Origin: an uncultured Hyphomicrobiales bacterium
Lineage (GTDB): Bacteria > Pseudomonadota > Alphaproteobacteria > Rhizobiales > Beijerinckiaceae
Direction: 5' to 3'
Length of the DNA: 32,003 nt
NCBI GenBank assembly: GCA_903877935.1
Contig: CAIRGA010000088.1
Span: 1 to 32,003, forward strand
Positions 6,687-16,228 of the stretch are shown here, piece after piece. The position numbers and the translations under genes are program-made. The notes under the pieces were generated by a model. That model made no database searches and was not told where the DNA came from. It was given only the letters and a program-made list of their open reading frames with translations. Position 1 is the first letter of the stretch. Each line of letters begins with the position of its first letter.

Positions 6687-8588
6687 ATGGCTCGTTCCAT
6701 GTCTCGGGGTCGTTCGACCCCACCCGCTACCTCTTCGCGATCCGATTCTTCCATGTGGCGCACGGTCCGTGGGTTCTGGCCCTATCTTTGGCCCGACGAT
6801 CGCGCCGATCTGCGGATGCGCATTATCTGGGCAACGTTGCTGCTCGTCCTCGCCAAGCTGGTCACGATCGCCGTTCCCTATACGTTTAAATGGGCGACCG
6901 ATGCTCTGGCGCCATCGCTGATTTCGGGTGCCTCGGATTGGTGGCTGATCAGTATTCCGGTCGTGTTGACGATCGTCTACGGGTTCACGCGCGCCTTGAT
7001 GGCGCTTTTAACGCAAATGCGCGATGCTCTGTTTGCTGCCGTCGCTATGCATTCGGTCCGCCGTCTGGCGAATGAGACCTTTGAGCACATGCATCGTTTG
7101 TCGTTGCGCTTTCATTTGGAGCGCAAGACGGGTGGTTTAACACGCGTGTTGGAGCGTGGGCGGGCGGGCATTGAATCCATCGTCCGCATGACGATGCTCA
7201 CCCTGTTTCCGACCATCATCGAATTTGTGATGATATTGGCGGTGCTGCTTTATGAATTTGATTGGCGCTACGCGATCATTACGGTGTTGATGATCGTCGC
7301 CTATATGTATTTCACGACCAAGGCGACCGAATGGCGGATCAATATTAGACGCTCGATGAATGAGAGCGATACGGATGCCAGTGGTAAGGCCGTCGACAGT
7401 CTGTTGAATTTCGAGACGGTGAAATATTTCGGCTCCGAGTCGCGTGAGGCATCGCGCTATGACAAGGCGATGGAGCGGTTTGAGAAGGCGAGCGTCAAAG
7501 CCTATATTTCGCTTGCCGTGTTAAACGCCGGTCAGGCGATTATTTTCACGGGCGGGTTAACGCTGTGCATGGTGCTAGTGGTTGATGGTATTCGGCAGGG
7601 GCGGCATACGATCGGCGATTTTGTGCTTGTGAATGCGATGCTGCTGCAACTCTACCAGCCCTTGAATTTTATGGGCATGGTGTACCGCGAAATTAAACAG
7701 GCCATCATCGATATTGACCAGATGTTTGACGTGCTCGATCAAGAGCCTGAAATTGCGGACTTGCCGGGTGCCAAGCCGCTGCATATTTCAAACGGCGAAG
7801 TCGTGTTTGAAAATGTGCGGTTCGCTTACACGCCACAACGCACGATCTTGGATGGGATCAGCTTCACGGTGCCTGCGGGTAAAACAGTAGCACTTGTTGG
7901 TCCGTCTGGTGGGGGTAAATCCACCATTTCGCGCCTCTTGTTCCGTTTTTATGAACCGCAATCGGGGCGTATTTTGATTGATGGTCAAAACATCACCGAT
8001 GTGAAGCAGGTATCGCTCAGGGCCGCGATTGGCATGGTGCCGCAGGATACGGTGCTGTTTAACGATACGATCCTCTATAATATCCGCTATGGCCGCTGGG
8101 ATGCGTCGTCTGAGGAAATCGAAGAGGCAGCCAAATTTGCGCAGATTGATCGTTTTATTAAGTCCCTGCCAGATGGCTATGAAACAAGCGTTGGCGAACG
8201 CGGGTTGAAATTATCGGGCGGCGAAAAGCAACGCGTGGCCATTGCGCGGACGATTTTGAAGGCCCCGCCAATTCTTGTGCTTGATGAAGCGACTTCCGCA
8301 CTCGATAGTTTCACCGAGCGCGAGATTCAAAACGCCCTTGATACGATTTCGCGCGGACGTACCACGTTGGTGATTGCGCATCGGCTTTCCACCATCATCA
8401 ATGCCGACGAGATTTTGGTGCTGGAAAAGGGCAAAATTGCCGAGCGGGGTCGCCATCAGGACCTGCTCGACGCCGAGGGGATCTATGCGAGCCTCTGGCA
8501 AAAGCAGCGTCAGGTGGATGAAGCGCGTCAAACGCTTGAAAATACGGGTGAAATATTGACGCCCGCGGCACTTTCAGCCGATAAGTGA
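6687..8588 (+). CDS. Atm1/HMT-type ABC exporter (fused permease-ATPase)
   Basis: A 633-residue half-transporter expected to work as a homodimer in the inner membrane. Six membrane segments occupy about residues 45-320, and the nucleotide-binding domain has Walker A GPSGGGKST (about 405), signature LSGGEKQR (about 510), Walker B ILVLDEATSALD (about 530) and switch histidine in IAHRLST (about 564). The sequence around the membrane domain (FETVKYFGSE, MVYREIKQAIIDIDQMF) resembles the mitochondrial Atm1/ABCB7 and bacterial NaAtm1 group, which exports glutathione-linked metals or persulfides. The start ATG has AGGA about seven bases upstream. The gene leads toward psd-pssA, but a 35-base gap leaves open whether they share a transcript. 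Lipid A flippase MsbA is the main alternative; the motifs fit Atm1 better. Confidence 0.88.
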   Translation: MARSMSRGRSTPPATSSRSDSSMWRTVRGFWPYLWPDDRADLRMRIIWATLLLVLAKLVTIAVPYTFKWATDALAPSLISGASDWWLISIPVVLTIVYGFTRALMALLTQMRDALFAAVAMHSVRRLANETFEHMHRLSLRFHLERKTGGLTRVLERGRAGIESIVRMTMLTLFPTIIEFVMILAVLLYEFDWRYAIITVLMIVAYMYFTTKATEWRINIRRSMNESDTDASGKAVDSLLNFETVKYFGSESREASRYDKAMERFEKASVKAYISLAVLNAGQAIIFTGGLTLCMVLVVDGIRQGRHTIGDFVLVNAMLLQLYQPLNFMGMVYREIKQAIIDIDQMFDVLDQEPEIADLPGAKPLHISNGEVVFENVRFAYTPQRTILDGISFTVPAGKTVALVGPSGGGKSTISRLLFRFYEPQSGRILIDGQNITDVKQVSLRAAIGMVPQDTVLFNDTILYNIRYGRWDASSEEIEEAAKFAQIDRFIKSLPDGYETSVGERGLKLSGGEKQRVAIARTILKAPPILVLDEATSALDSFTEREIQNALDTISRGRTTLVIAHRLSTIINADEILVLEKGKIAERGRHQDLLDAEGIYASLWQKQRQVDEARQTLENTGEILTPAALSADK

Positions 8589-8623
8589 TCTTTAAACGGG
8601 TGCTTGCATCCATGGGAGCCTAA

Positions 8624-9322
8624 ATGTCGATCCTTGATTCCATCCGCAAACCCTTCGTTCCCATTCACCGGGAGGGCTGGCCTTTTATTGCGATTTTTGC
8701 GGTGGTCGCCAATCTTTTGGCGTGGATTTGGGGGCCGTTAGGCTGGATTGGCGCGTTTCTTACCGCTTGGTGTGCGTACTTCTTCCGTGATCCCGAGCGC
8801 ATGGTCCCGGTTGGCGAGGGCCTAGTGATTTCACCCGCCGATGGCGTTGTGTCGCTGATTATGCCGGCTGTGCCGCCGCCAGAATTGGGGCTTTCCGACG
8901 CGCCAATGACACGAATCTCGGTGTTCATGAACGTGTTCAACTGCCATGTGAACCGGGTGCCGGTTTCGGGGACGATCGAGAAAATTGCCTATCGTCCGGG
9001 GCTCTTTCTCAATGCCGATTTGGACAAAGCCAGCGACGATAATGAGCGCAACGCAATTATCGTCGACACAGGCAAAGAGCGGTATGGTGTTGTGCAGATT
9101 GCCGGCTTGGTGGCGCGCCGTATTGTGAGCTTTGTTGATGAAGGCGATCATCTGGATGTCGGTCAGCGCTTTGGCCTGATCCGGTTTGGTTCGCGCGTCG
9201 ATGTCTATTTGCCAGAAGGCGTTGTGCCGGTTGTAGGCGTTGGGCAGACGATGGTGGCGGGCGAGACCGTGATTGCAATGAAAAGCAAAGCCGCGACAGT
9301 GCGGGAATTTACGCTGCAATGA
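8624..9322 (+). CDS. psd: Phosphatidylserine decarboxylase proenzyme
   Basis: Decarboxylates phosphatidylserine to phosphatidylethanolamine. It is the short (232-residue) bacterial form with an N-terminal membrane region ([36 protein letters not shown]). [10 protein letters not shown] and SPADGVVS are family hallmarks, followed by [16 protein letters not shown]. The self-cleavage site is in [11 protein letters not shown] at about residue 190: the Ser becomes the pyruvoyl group of the small alpha chain. GGGAG upstream of the ATG is a usable ribosome site. The stop overlaps the pssA start by 4 bases (ATGA), so the enzyme that makes the substrate and the one that consumes it are translationally coupled. 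Confidence 0.97.
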   Translation: MSILDSIRKPFVPIHREGWPFIAIFAVVANLLAWIWGPLGWIGAFLTAWCAYFFRDPERMVPVGEGLVISPADGVVSLIMPAVPPPELGLSDAPMTRISVFMNVFNCHVNRVPVSGTIEKIAYRPGLFLNADLDKASDDNERNAIIVDTGKERYGVVQIAGLVARRIVSFVDEGDHLDVGQRFGLIRFGSRVDVYLPEGVVPVVGVGQTMVAGETVIAMKSKAATVREFTLQ

Positions 9323-10128
9323 CTGATTTATTTCCGCCCTTTGAGCCCGATAAGCAATCACGCCCGCGCCGGTTTAATACTGTGCCGCTTCGGCTTTTGG
9401 TGCCGAATGTTATTACTTTGCTATCGCTGTGTGCAGGTCTGACCGGTATCCGCTTTGGCTTTGAAGGGCAGTTGGGCGAGGCGATTATTTCGATCTTGGT
9501 TGCAGCCGTTCTCGACGGGCTTGATGGCAGGATCGCGCGATTGCTCAAAGGGACGTCCCGATTTGGCGCAGAGCTCGATAGCCTTGCTGACTTTATTAGT
9601 TTTGGCGTGGCACCTGCGATTATTCTCTATACCTATGGGCTCAATAATTTGAAATCGATTGGCTGGATCGTTGCGCTGCTGTTTGCCTCGGCCGCAGCAC
9701 TCCGGCTCGCCCGCTTCAATGTCATGATCGACGATCCCGAGCGGCCTGAGTGGCAAAAGAACTTTTTTGTCGGTATTCCGGCGCCTGCTGGCGCGTTGAC
9801 AGGGCTATTGCCGGCCTATGTGATTCAGTTGGGTTTTACCCCGCCGCCGCTGTTCTCGATCGTTGAGGCGTTATATTTGCTGTTTATCGCCTATTTGATG
9901 ATTAGCCGGATCCCAACTTTTGCCGGCAAGACCTTTGGTAGCCGGGTGCCGCGCGAATGGGTGGTGCCATTTTTTGTGATCGCAATCGCGATTGTGGGCC
10001 TTTTGGTGACCTATCCGTTTCAATTTTTGGTGGCGGTGACGTTGATTTATCTGGCTTTGATCCCTTTAGGGGCCAATCGCTACCGTGCTTTGGAACAGGC
10101 GCAAAAAGCGGCGCATCCGGTAAATTGA
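9319..10128 (+). CDS. pssA: CDP-diacylglycerol-serine O-phosphatidyltransferase
   Basis: Makes phosphatidylserine from CDP-diacylglycerol and serine in the inner membrane; Psd, encoded just upstream, then yields phosphatidylethanolamine. The 269-residue protein has the CDP-alcohol phosphotransferase signature DG-x2-AR-x8-G-x3-D-x3-D exactly ([23 protein letters not shown], about 69-91). Several hydrophobic membrane segments follow. It is the type II (integral membrane) Pss, as expected for alphaproteobacteria, not the E. coli type. The start overlaps psd. No terminator is obvious before infA. Confidence 0.95.
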   Translation: MTDLFPPFEPDKQSRPRRFNTVPLRLLVPNVITLLSLCAGLTGIRFGFEGQLGEAIISILVAAVLDGLDGRIARLLKGTSRFGAELDSLADFISFGVAPAIILYTYGLNNLKSIGWIVALLFASAAALRLARFNVMIDDPERPEWQKNFFVGIPAPAGALTGLLPAYVIQLGFTPPPLFSIVEALYLLFIAYLMISRIPTFAGKTFGSRVPREWVVPFFVIAIAIVGLLVTYPFQFLVAVTLIYLALIPLGANRYRALEQAQKAAHPVN

Positions 10129-10217
10129 AGCGGTTCACAAACGGGTTTGTTTCGTTTAGGGTCCGCGCAACGTGAAGGGGCGGGTTTTTCGTCCCCTATG
10201 TCGATTGAAGGTTTTGA

Positions 10218-10436
10218 ATGGCGAAAGAAGAAGTCCTAGAATTTCCGGGCACGGTAACGGAATTGTTGCCGAATGCGATGTTCCGCGTGCAGCTTGAAAA
10301 TGATCACGAGATCATCGCGCATACAGCAGGCAAAATGCGCAAGAACCGGATCCGTGTCCTGGCAGGCGACAAGGTGCTCGTCGAAATGACGCCTTATGAT
10401 CTGACCAAAGGGCGTATCACCTATCGCTTCAAGTAA
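10218..10436 (+). CDS. infA: Translation initiation factor IF-1
   Basis: IF-1 binds the ribosomal A site during initiation. The 72-residue protein is the standard length and is a single S1/OB fold ([26 protein letters not shown]...[23 protein letters not shown]). The reading is uninterrupted and highly conserved. An 89-base leader separates it from pssA and contains G/C-rich hairpin potential at about 10176-10196 (GGGGCG...CGTCCCC). It is followed by maf and yacG, an arrangement common in Hyphomicrobiales. Confidence 0.98.
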   Translation: MAKEEVLEFPGTVTELLPNAMFRVQLENDHEIIAHTAGKMRKNRIRVLAGDKVLVEMTPYDLTKGRITYRFK

Positions 10437-10445
10437 GTGCAAGTG

Positions 10446-10466
10446 AGGCGGTAGCCGCCTGTCTTT
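10446..10466 (+). terminator. Possible weak terminator after infA
   Basis: AGGCGG and CCGCCT pair around a 3-base TAG loop, followed by GTCTTT. The stem is short and the T-run is imperfect, so partial read-through into maf is likely. Confidence 0.35.
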
Positions 10467-10499
10467 ACTATGAGACATCGGCATGGGGCGGGGAACGGC

Positions 10500-11108
10500 G
10501 TGCACTCTCTTAAACTCTTTTTGGCCTCCGCATCACCAAGACGGCTTGATCTGTTACGACAGATCGGGGTGGAGCCTTTTGCGTGTTTAGCCGCCGATAT
10601 TGATGAAACGCCATTCAATACCGAGTTACCGCGAGACTTGGCGTCGCGCCTTGCCCATCAAAAAGCTTTGGCCTGTGTCGGCCCCGCGCGCAGTGCCGCG
10701 CAGGATCAGCCCTTTCTCGTCTTGGCAGCGGATACGGTCGTCGCCGTTGGGCGTCGGATTTTGCCAAAAGCGGAAGTCAAGGAAGAGGCGGAATCGTGCC
10801 TTGATCTTCTTTCCGGACGCGCTCATCGTGTTTTTACAGCTATATGTTTCGCGGGTTCGGATGGCGCTCTTCGCCAACGCCTTGTTGAAACCCGTGTAAC
10901 AATGAAGCGGCTATCGGACGAAGAGCGCAAAGCCTATCTCCTCAGCGGTGAATGGCAAGGCAAGGCAGGGGGCTATGCGATACAGGGGCGGGCGGCCGCG
11001 TTTGTGACGAGCCTGGTTGGATCGTATTCAAGCGTCGTAGGATTGCCGCTTTACGAAACCTCCCAAATGTTAACGGGGCTAGGATACCGGACGGAAATTT
11101 CGCGATGA
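10500..11108 (+). CDS. maf: Maf family nucleoside triphosphate pyrophosphatase
   Basis: Maf proteins hydrolyse non-canonical or excess nucleoside triphosphates (dTTP/UTP/m7GTP types) to monophosphates. The start motif LFLASASPRRLDLLRQIG, the central VLAADTVV, LPKA and AGGYAIQGRAA motifs are all present. The ORF track begins at an ATG (10470), but the family normally begins just before the LASASPRR motif. The GTG at 10500, with GGGGA just upstream, gives VHSLKLFLASASPRR and is preferred; the product is then about 202 residues. Its stop overlaps yacG (ATGA). Which subfamily substrate it prefers is not clear. Confidence 0.92.
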   Translation: MHSLKLFLASASPRRLDLLRQIGVEPFACLAADIDETPFNTELPRDLASRLAHQKALACVGPARSAAQDQPFLVLAADTVVAVGRRILPKAEVKEEAESCLDLLSGRAHRVFTAICFAGSDGALRQRLVETRVTMKRLSDEERKAYLLSGEWQGKAGGYAIQGRAAAFVTSLVGSYSSVVGLPLYETSQMLTGLGYRTEISR

Positions 11109-11329
11109 GTGACAACAATCCTACCACCGACAAGAAATCAGCTGACATTGTGATGCTTGGCCGCTGCCCGATGTGTAAGAAACGGGCGACGTTGGAATAC
11201 CGGCCATTTTGTTCAAAGCGGTGCGCCGATCTTGACCTCGCCAAATGGATCGGCGGTTCTTATGCCATTCCGGCGGAGGAAACGGATCTCAGCGAACTGG
11301 ATCTGACGGATCCGACGCTCGAGCACTAG
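11105..11329 (+). CDS. yacG: Zinc-binding DNA gyrase inhibitor YacG
   Basis: YacG is a small zinc-ribbon protein that binds GyrB and can inhibit gyrase. The 74-residue product has four cysteines as CPMC-x11-CSKRC (Cys21, 24, 36, 40), then the family's DLDLAKWIGGSYAIP. The ORF track lists a longer frame from 10952, but that runs inside maf; the ATG at 11105 overlapping the maf stop is the natural start. The maf-yacG pair is common in alphaproteobacteria. Confidence 0.93.
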   Translation: MSDNNPTTDKKSADIVMLGRCPMCKKRATLEYRPFCSKRCADLDLAKWIGGSYAIPAEETDLSELDLTDPTLEH

Positions 11330-11389
11330 CGGATCGTGTTAGGTTGTAAATATTAATAATACACCTATTGATTGTGCAATCTGAAACGC

Positions 11390-11406
11390 TTAACCTTTGG
11401 TTAACC
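11390..11406 (+). promoter_or_regulatory. CtrA binding site (TTAA-N7-TTAAC)
   Basis: TTAACCTTTGGTTAACC matches the alphaproteobacterial cell-cycle regulator box TTAA-N7-TTAAC at every fixed position. It lies 46 bases before the ATG of the PLD nuclease and 60 bases after yacG ends. It is also a near-palindrome (TTAACC-TTT-GGTTAA) overlapping GGTTAACC. Confidence 0.65.
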
Positions 11407-11424
11407 ATGATGCGTTCATGGTTA
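11402..11424. promoter_or_regulatory. 9-bp inverted repeat next to the CtrA box
   Basis: TAACCATGA and TCATGGTTA are exact reverse complements around TGCGT, overlapping the end of the CtrA box and ending 28 bases before the nuclease start. It may be a second operator or a 5' leader hairpin. The pairing is seen directly; its function is inferred. Confidence 0.45.
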
Positions 11425-11452
11425 CACCGTTCGTTTGGCATATGGCACGGCA

Positions 11453-12025
11453 ATGGCGCATTGGACCTACCACCTTAGCCGGAAATTTTTGGCGTCGAGC
11501 CTGATGGCTGTCGTTGTGTTAGTCCTTTATGTCGTGTTGCCGCTGAACAAAAACGCCATTGCAGACACCCCTCTCAAGCAACCCAAAGTTTGCTTTTCTC
11601 CCGAGGGGCACTGCGCAATTTATATTTTGGATGAAATTGCAGCCGCACAGCATAGCATTCGCGTTCAGGCTTATAGCTTTACCTCGCATGATATCGCCGA
11701 TGCCCTTATTGCAGCGTCAAAACGCGGCGTTGATGTCGCTGTGATTGTCGATAAGAGCCAAACAAGCGAGCGATACTCTGTGCTGAACGATCTAAGCGAT
11801 GCCCATATGCTCGTCTTCGTCGATTATTGCTGTGCGATTGCCCATAATAAAGTGATCATCATTGATGAGCATCGATTGCTGACGGGTTCCTATAATTTCA
11901 CGAAAGCGGCAGAATCAAAAAACGCAGAAAATCTATTGATTTTAGACGATGCGACGCTGGCAAAATCCTATCTCGACAATTGGAATTTACACCGCGCCGG
12001 CGCCGAAAAGCTTGCGCTACGCTAA
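11453..12025 (+). CDS. Secreted or anchored PLD-family endonuclease (Nuc type)
   Basis: A 190-residue single-HKD phospholipase D superfamily protein, resembling the plasmid pKM101 Nuc endonuclease rather than lipid-cleaving PLDs. A hydrophobic N-terminus (SSLMAVVVLVLYVVLPL, about 15-31) suggests export with a membrane anchor or signal peptide. The core reads VCFSPEGHCAIYILDEI...IRVQAYSFTS, with the catalytic H-x-K-x4-D at His131-Lys133-Asp138 and the following TGSYNFTKAAESKNAEN. One HKD means it should act as a dimer. The track's TTG start (11435) is possible; I prefer the ATG at 11453. A CtrA box precedes it. Its stop overlaps the convergent GT41 gene by three bases within CTAA. The substrate may be nucleic acid in the periplasm or outside. 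Confidence 0.88.
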   Translation: MAHWTYHLSRKFLASSLMAVVVLVLYVVLPLNKNAIADTPLKQPKVCFSPEGHCAIYILDEIAAAQHSIRVQAYSFTSHDIADALIAASKRGVDVAVIVDKSQTSERYSVLNDLSDAHMLVFVDYCCAIAHNKVIIIDEHRLLTGSYNFTKAAESKNAENLLILDDATLAKSYLDNWNLHRAGAEKLALR

Positions 12026-14307
12026 TTTCGCTCCTGGACCGTTTTTTCGACCATATTGTAAAAATCTCTGGCGAAAACATGGGGCTGCCCCAGTGGTCGA
12101 TCGCGTATGTCAAAGCGTAAGCCTGTGCGCAACAATTTACGCCGTTCGGTGTCGCCCGCCAATTGCACGGATTTTCTGATATAGTCAGCAATCGTAAAAC
12201 AGCAGAGGTCGCCTAAGCCCGCATTCGACAGGTTGGAATAGCTCAAGCGTTCGAAAAAAGCGGGACCGACAAGCGAGATGACCGGCACGCCCATAAACAT
12301 CGATTCGCACGTGGTCGTACCGCCTGTTTGCGGGAAGGTATCGAGCGAAATATCCATTTCATTATACCAGCGCATATGTTGGCCGCGAACAGCGGCGAAG
12401 ATCAGGCGCTCTTCGCTTACGCCCTGTTTCGCAAAGGCCGCCCGCATGAATTCTTTAAAGGATGGAACCCCCGATTCCGGTCGAACAAACATGAATTTCG
12501 AACCGGGCGTTGCAGCAACAATCTTGGCCCACGTCTCCAATACGGTTGGGCTATATTTATAAGGGTTATTTGCGGTTCCATACGTTACAAAGCCATTGCG
12601 CTGCGAGGGAATGATGGGATTGATTTGCTCTTGCTCATTGAACCCTAAATTTCCCATCGCCACCCACGAATGAGGCATGATGAAGGGCTTCTCAATCAGC
12701 AGTGCTGGGTCTTGTGGATTGATGAAGGGATCCACCAAAATATAATCAATGCTCTCAAGGCCTGCCGAATGCGGATAGCCAAGCCAGCTGGCTTGAAGGG
12801 GTGCAGGCTTATAGGCCATCACTTCGAGCTTATTCATGTCGGTTGAGCTACCCAACTCAAAGAGCATATCGACACGATCCTTAGCGATAAGTTCGGCAGC
12901 ATCGCGATCCGATATCGCTTTATGCCAACGAAACGCATTCACGCGGGTTTCGATATATTTTTGGACTTGGTCGGGCTCGTTACGGCACCAAGAGTAACAA
13001 TAGACTTCAAAACGATTGTGATCGAGAAACTCAAAAAGGGGCATGGCAAAATAGGCGACCGGATGGTTTCTTAAGTCCGAACTCATGATGCCGAGACGAA
13101 TCTTTGATCGCTTTTCAAGAAGGGCAGGGCTTTGCAACGGATTCATATCGGCTTTGGCCTGCTCGATCCGTCCCCATATCCGATGCTGTTCTAAGATTTC
13201 ATAGCGATCTTCTGGCGCCTCAACCCGTGCAAGATGATAATGGAGTGCGTCGTGCAGGCTTTCATTCGCCCAGGTACGCCCCAACTCTTTAAAGGTGCCG
13301 AGCTTTTCGACGAGATCAAACCGTCCAATACGCACCAAAATATTGCGCGCCATGCGCACAAAACGGGATGGAAGGGGGCCGAGGCTTAAGGCCTTTGTGA
13401 CCGCCTCATAGCCCGCTTGAATATGCTCGGCTTCATTGCCATAGCGTGATCGATCAAGGCTATTGGCGTAATTCATCCAATAGATTGCGTTGTTAGGCTC
13501 GATTTCGACGGCCCGTTTATAATGTTTGTTGCCGGTTTCACGATCAAACCGTGCGACGGTTTCTGCAAATTGAAAATGCGCCCAAGCGTCTTCAGGTTCT
13601 TCCGTAAGGCGGGCGAGGAGCAATTCTTCGGCTTTTTTAAAACGGCCTGCGCGCCGCAGCACCATAATGCGCGCTTCAATCAGACGGTTATTATTCGGTA
13701 ATTTTTCAAGCGCTTTTTCGACCAGAGAAATCGCTTCATCATGATGTTCGAAATCGGTTGCCGCTTTGATACGGTCAATCCAGCTGGCAATATCGTCGGG
13801 CTTTAACTGAAGCGCGGTATCAAAGCGTACGACGGCTTTTTGCAGTTCGCCCATTTGCACATACGCATTACCAAGCATCCTTTGAAATTCATGGGCCTTT
13901 GGGTTTAACCGGACCAGCCGACCCAATAGGTCCGCGGCTTCGACGGGGCGCTTCTGCTCAAGTAGAATATTAGCCTTATTGACCAAAGGTGCTGCATTTT
14001 GAGGGTTTAGATTTGCAGCATTATCAAGCGCCTGAATGGCCTCGTTCGGGCGGCCAAGACGTCGAAGCGTTATGCCGATCATATTCCACAAGTCAAAATG
14101 ACGCGGCTGGAGTTTGAGCCCTTCTTGAAGATGGGCATAGGCGTTGGCAAATTGTCCCGTGTTGATGGATAGGCGCGACAACTCGAAATATAATTCAAAC
14201 GGGATTGGTTGGCTTTGACTAAGCTTTTTTGCCAGCTCATCGCTTAATAGGCGAAGCGCCTCCTGCGGAGAGCCATTCTTTTCGTGCTGTAACGCCAAAT
14301 TCAACAT
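12022..14307 (-). CDS. TPR-containing GT41 (O-GlcNAc transferase-like) glycosyltransferase
   Basis: About 761 residues. The first 330 or so hold a run of roughly eight tetratricopeptide repeats (such as FDLWNMIGITLRRLGRPNEAIQALDNAANLNPQ), and the rest is a GT-B domain of the SPINDLY/OGT family. Catalytic-region landmarks include SSDLRNHP (human OGT base His498 region), QASWLGYPHSAGLESIDYILVD, and NPYKYSPTVLETW with the Lys corresponding to OGT Lys842. GGTTTCESMFMGVPVISL follows, where OGT has GHTTGMD; the His is replaced by Thr. It probably glycosylates protein side chains, perhaps flagellin or surface proteins, but no acceptor is encoded nearby. The track starts at TTG 14352; I prefer ATG 14307 behind CAGGGTGAT. 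Transcribed toward the nuclease gene. Confidence 0.87.
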   Translation of the reverse strand: MLNLALQHEKNGSPQEALRLLSDELAKKLSQSQPIPFELYFELSRLSINTGQFANAYAHLQEGLKLQPRHFDLWNMIGITLRRLGRPNEAIQALDNAANLNPQNAAPLVNKANILLEQKRPVEAADLLGRLVRLNPKAHEFQRMLGNAYVQMGELQKAVVRFDTALQLKPDDIASWIDRIKAATDFEHHDEAISLVEKALEKLPNNNRLIEARIMVLRRAGRFKKAEELLLARLTEEPEDAWAHFQFAETVARFDRETGNKHYKRAVEIEPNNAIYWMNYANSLDRSRYGNEAEHIQAGYEAVTKALSLGPLPSRFVRMARNILVRIGRFDLVEKLGTFKELGRTWANESLHDALHYHLARVEAPEDRYEILEQHRIWGRIEQAKADMNPLQSPALLEKRSKIRLGIMSSDLRNHPVAYFAMPLFEFLDHNRFEVYCYSWCRNEPDQVQKYIETRVNAFRWHKAISDRDAAELIAKDRVDMLFELGSSTDMNKLEVMAYKPAPLQASWLGYPHSAGLESIDYILVDPFINPQDPALLIEKPFIMPHSWVAMGNLGFNEQEQINPIIPSQRNGFVTYGTANNPYKYSPTVLETWAKIVAATPGSKFMFVRPESGVPSFKEFMRAAFAKQGVSEERLIFAAVRGQHMRWYNEMDISLDTFPQTGGTTTCESMFMGVPVISLVGPAFFERLSYSNLSNAGLGDLCCFTIADYIRKSVQLAGDTERRKLLRTGLRFDIRDRPLGQPHVFARDFYNMVEKTVQERN

Positions 14308-14409
14308 ATCACCCTGCCCATTTATCGGATTGATAAGATGTAGCCGGGACAAGTTTAAAGAATATTGACGTTAGGTAAAGTAAACCTTTCTAGCGTGATT
14401 AAATTCTTA

Positions 14410-16044
14410 TCAGGTCGATGCCTTTAGCCACTGCACAAGCCCGGCGGTTGAACCGTTTAGCCCTGCTGAGGGTAACTCGCCTTTGACAACCGGCAGCAAT
14501 TGGGTGGCGAGCTCTTTGCCGAGCTCCACGCCCCATTGATCAAAGGCGTTTAAACCCCAAATAGCCGCTTCGACAAAGACGCGGTGCTCGTAAAGCGCGA
14601 TGAGACCGCCCAAGATTTCTGGCGTAAGCCGCGGATAGGCGAGCGTCATTGACGGGCGATTACCCGGAAAGACGCGATGGGGGGCAAGCGCTCTTGCGGC
14701 CTCTGGCGCGCGTCCCGTCGCCAATAATTGACGTTCGGCTTGTTCCTCTGTCCGCCCCGTTAAGAGGGCATCGGATTGAGCGAGGCAATTTGCGATTAAG
14801 AGATCGTGATGTTCTTTTAACTGAGGCTCATGGCTTTCTGACGCGATTAAAAACTCAACGGGAATGATATCGGTTCCCTGATGCAGGAGTTGAAAAAACG
14901 CATGTTGCGAGTTCGTTCCGGGTTCGCCCCACACGATAGGTCCTGATGCGCGGGTGAGCGGGACACCATCGATACCCACGCGCTTGCCGTTCGATTCCAT
15001 ATCGAGCTGCTGAACGTAAGCGGGGAAGCGGGCGAGGCGTTGGTCGTATGGGATTAAGGCTCGGCTTGGATGGCCCGCAATATTGCGATGCCATACGCCG
15101 ATAAGGCCAAACAGAATGGGAAGGTTGGATTCGATCGGCGCCGTGCAAAAATGCTGATCCATGGCCTCGGCACCTTTGAGAAAATCCTCAAAAAGGTCGG
15201 TACCAAGGGCGATGGCAAGCGGAAGGCCAATGGATGACCAGATGGAATAGCGACCACCAACCCAGTCCCAAAATCCAACAATGCGATCAGCTCGGATGGG
15301 GAACGCTACTGCCTTTTCAACCGCGGTCGACACCGCCATAAAGTGATCGGCAACGGCCTCTTCGCCCAATGTTTCTTCGATCCATCGCCGCGCCGAATGC
15401 GCATTGGTCATGGTCTCGATGGTCGTGAAGGTTTTGGAGGCGACAATAAAAAGCGTATGCGCTGGTGAAAGATGTTGCAGCGTATCGGCTAAATGGGCTC
15501 CGTCAATATTTGACACAAAATGCAGGCGCGGTCCGGTGTGATAAGGCAGCAATGCGCCTGTTGTCATAACGGGTCCCAAATCAGATCCACCAATGCCAAT
15601 ATTGACGATGTCGGTGAACATTTTTTCGGTATAGCCAACGATTTCACCGCTGCGGATTTGTTCGGCAAGCCACAGCATTTGCTTGCGTTCGGCGGCGATA
15701 TCCACCGTGACATTTCGGTCATCAACCAAGATCGGTTCGCCATCAAATCGACGCAGAGCCGTGTGAAGAACCGCGCGCTGTTCCGTGGTGTTGATTGCTT
15801 CGCCGCGGAACATTGCATCACGTTTGGCTTCGACCTGAGCGGCTTTGGCCAAATCGATCAATTTCGTGCGCGCTTGATCGTCAATCCCCGTCTTGGACCA
15901 ATCGAACAAAAAGGGCCCGGCCTTTGTCGAATAGCGTTCAAACCGTTTCGGGTCCGATTCGAAGAGCTGGGTGATTGGACGCGTCCGGATCGCGTCGTAA
16001 TAGGCGGCAAGGTCGGCGAAGGCTTGGCTCGTATCACGCGTCAT
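14410..16044 (-). CDS. pgi: Glucose-6-phosphate isomerase
   Basis: Interconverts glucose 6-phosphate and fructose 6-phosphate. The 544-residue product carries both family signatures: [19 protein letters not shown] (about 260-278) and [13 protein letters not shown] near the C-terminus. Catalytic residues are identifiable by family comparison: the Glu in MESNGK, the His in [13 protein letters not shown] and the Lys in VELGK. The ORF track uses an upstream TTG (16068); the ATG at 16044, with GGATAA just before it, gives a standard N-terminus ([16 protein letters not shown]). It lies 102 bases upstream of the GT41 gene on the same strand, so sugar-phosphate metabolism and glycosylation may share a transcript, which is inference only. 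Confidence 0.97.
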   Translation of the reverse strand: MTRDTSQAFADLAAYYDAIRTRPITQLFESDPKRFERYSTKAGPFLFDWSKTGIDDQARTKLIDLAKAAQVEAKRDAMFRGEAINTTEQRAVLHTALRRFDGEPILVDDRNVTVDIAAERKQMLWLAEQIRSGEIVGYTEKMFTDIVNIGIGGSDLGPVMTTGALLPYHTGPRLHFVSNIDGAHLADTLQHLSPAHTLFIVASKTFTTIETMTNAHSARRWIEETLGEEAVADHFMAVSTAVEKAVAFPIRADRIVGFWDWVGGRYSIWSSIGLPLAIALGTDLFEDFLKGAEAMDQHFCTAPIESNLPILFGLIGVWHRNIAGHPSRALIPYDQRLARFPAYVQQLDMESNGKRVGIDGVPLTRASGPIVWGEPGTNSQHAFFQLLHQGTDIIPVEFLIASESHEPQLKEHHDLLIANCLAQSDALLTGRTEEQAERQLLATGRAPEAARALAPHRVFPGNRPSMTLAYPRLTPEILGGLIALYEHRVFVEAAIWGLNAFDQWGVELGKELATQLLPVVKGELPSAGLNGSTAGLVQWLKAST

Positions 16045-16228
16045 GATCTTATCCGGATATGGGGTCAATGGACGTGTTGGTTATCATTGAAAGACCGCCC
16101 ATGTCACCCGTTCTAACCCGAATTTTGCCCTTTTTGGCGCGTGAGCCTTGATTGAGGGGTGCAATCTGGGCCAAGACCGTGCACGTATAGGACGATGATC
16201 ATCTCCCCATAAGAATAGGTTTTGTACC

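Noticed and set aside
8831-9361. 176-codon minus-strand ORF over psd
   Set aside because: Antisense shadow of psd and its overlap with pssA; no motif.
15520-16116. 198-codon plus-strand ORF over pgi
   Set aside because: It is antisense to a fully supported pgi gene and shows no family motif.
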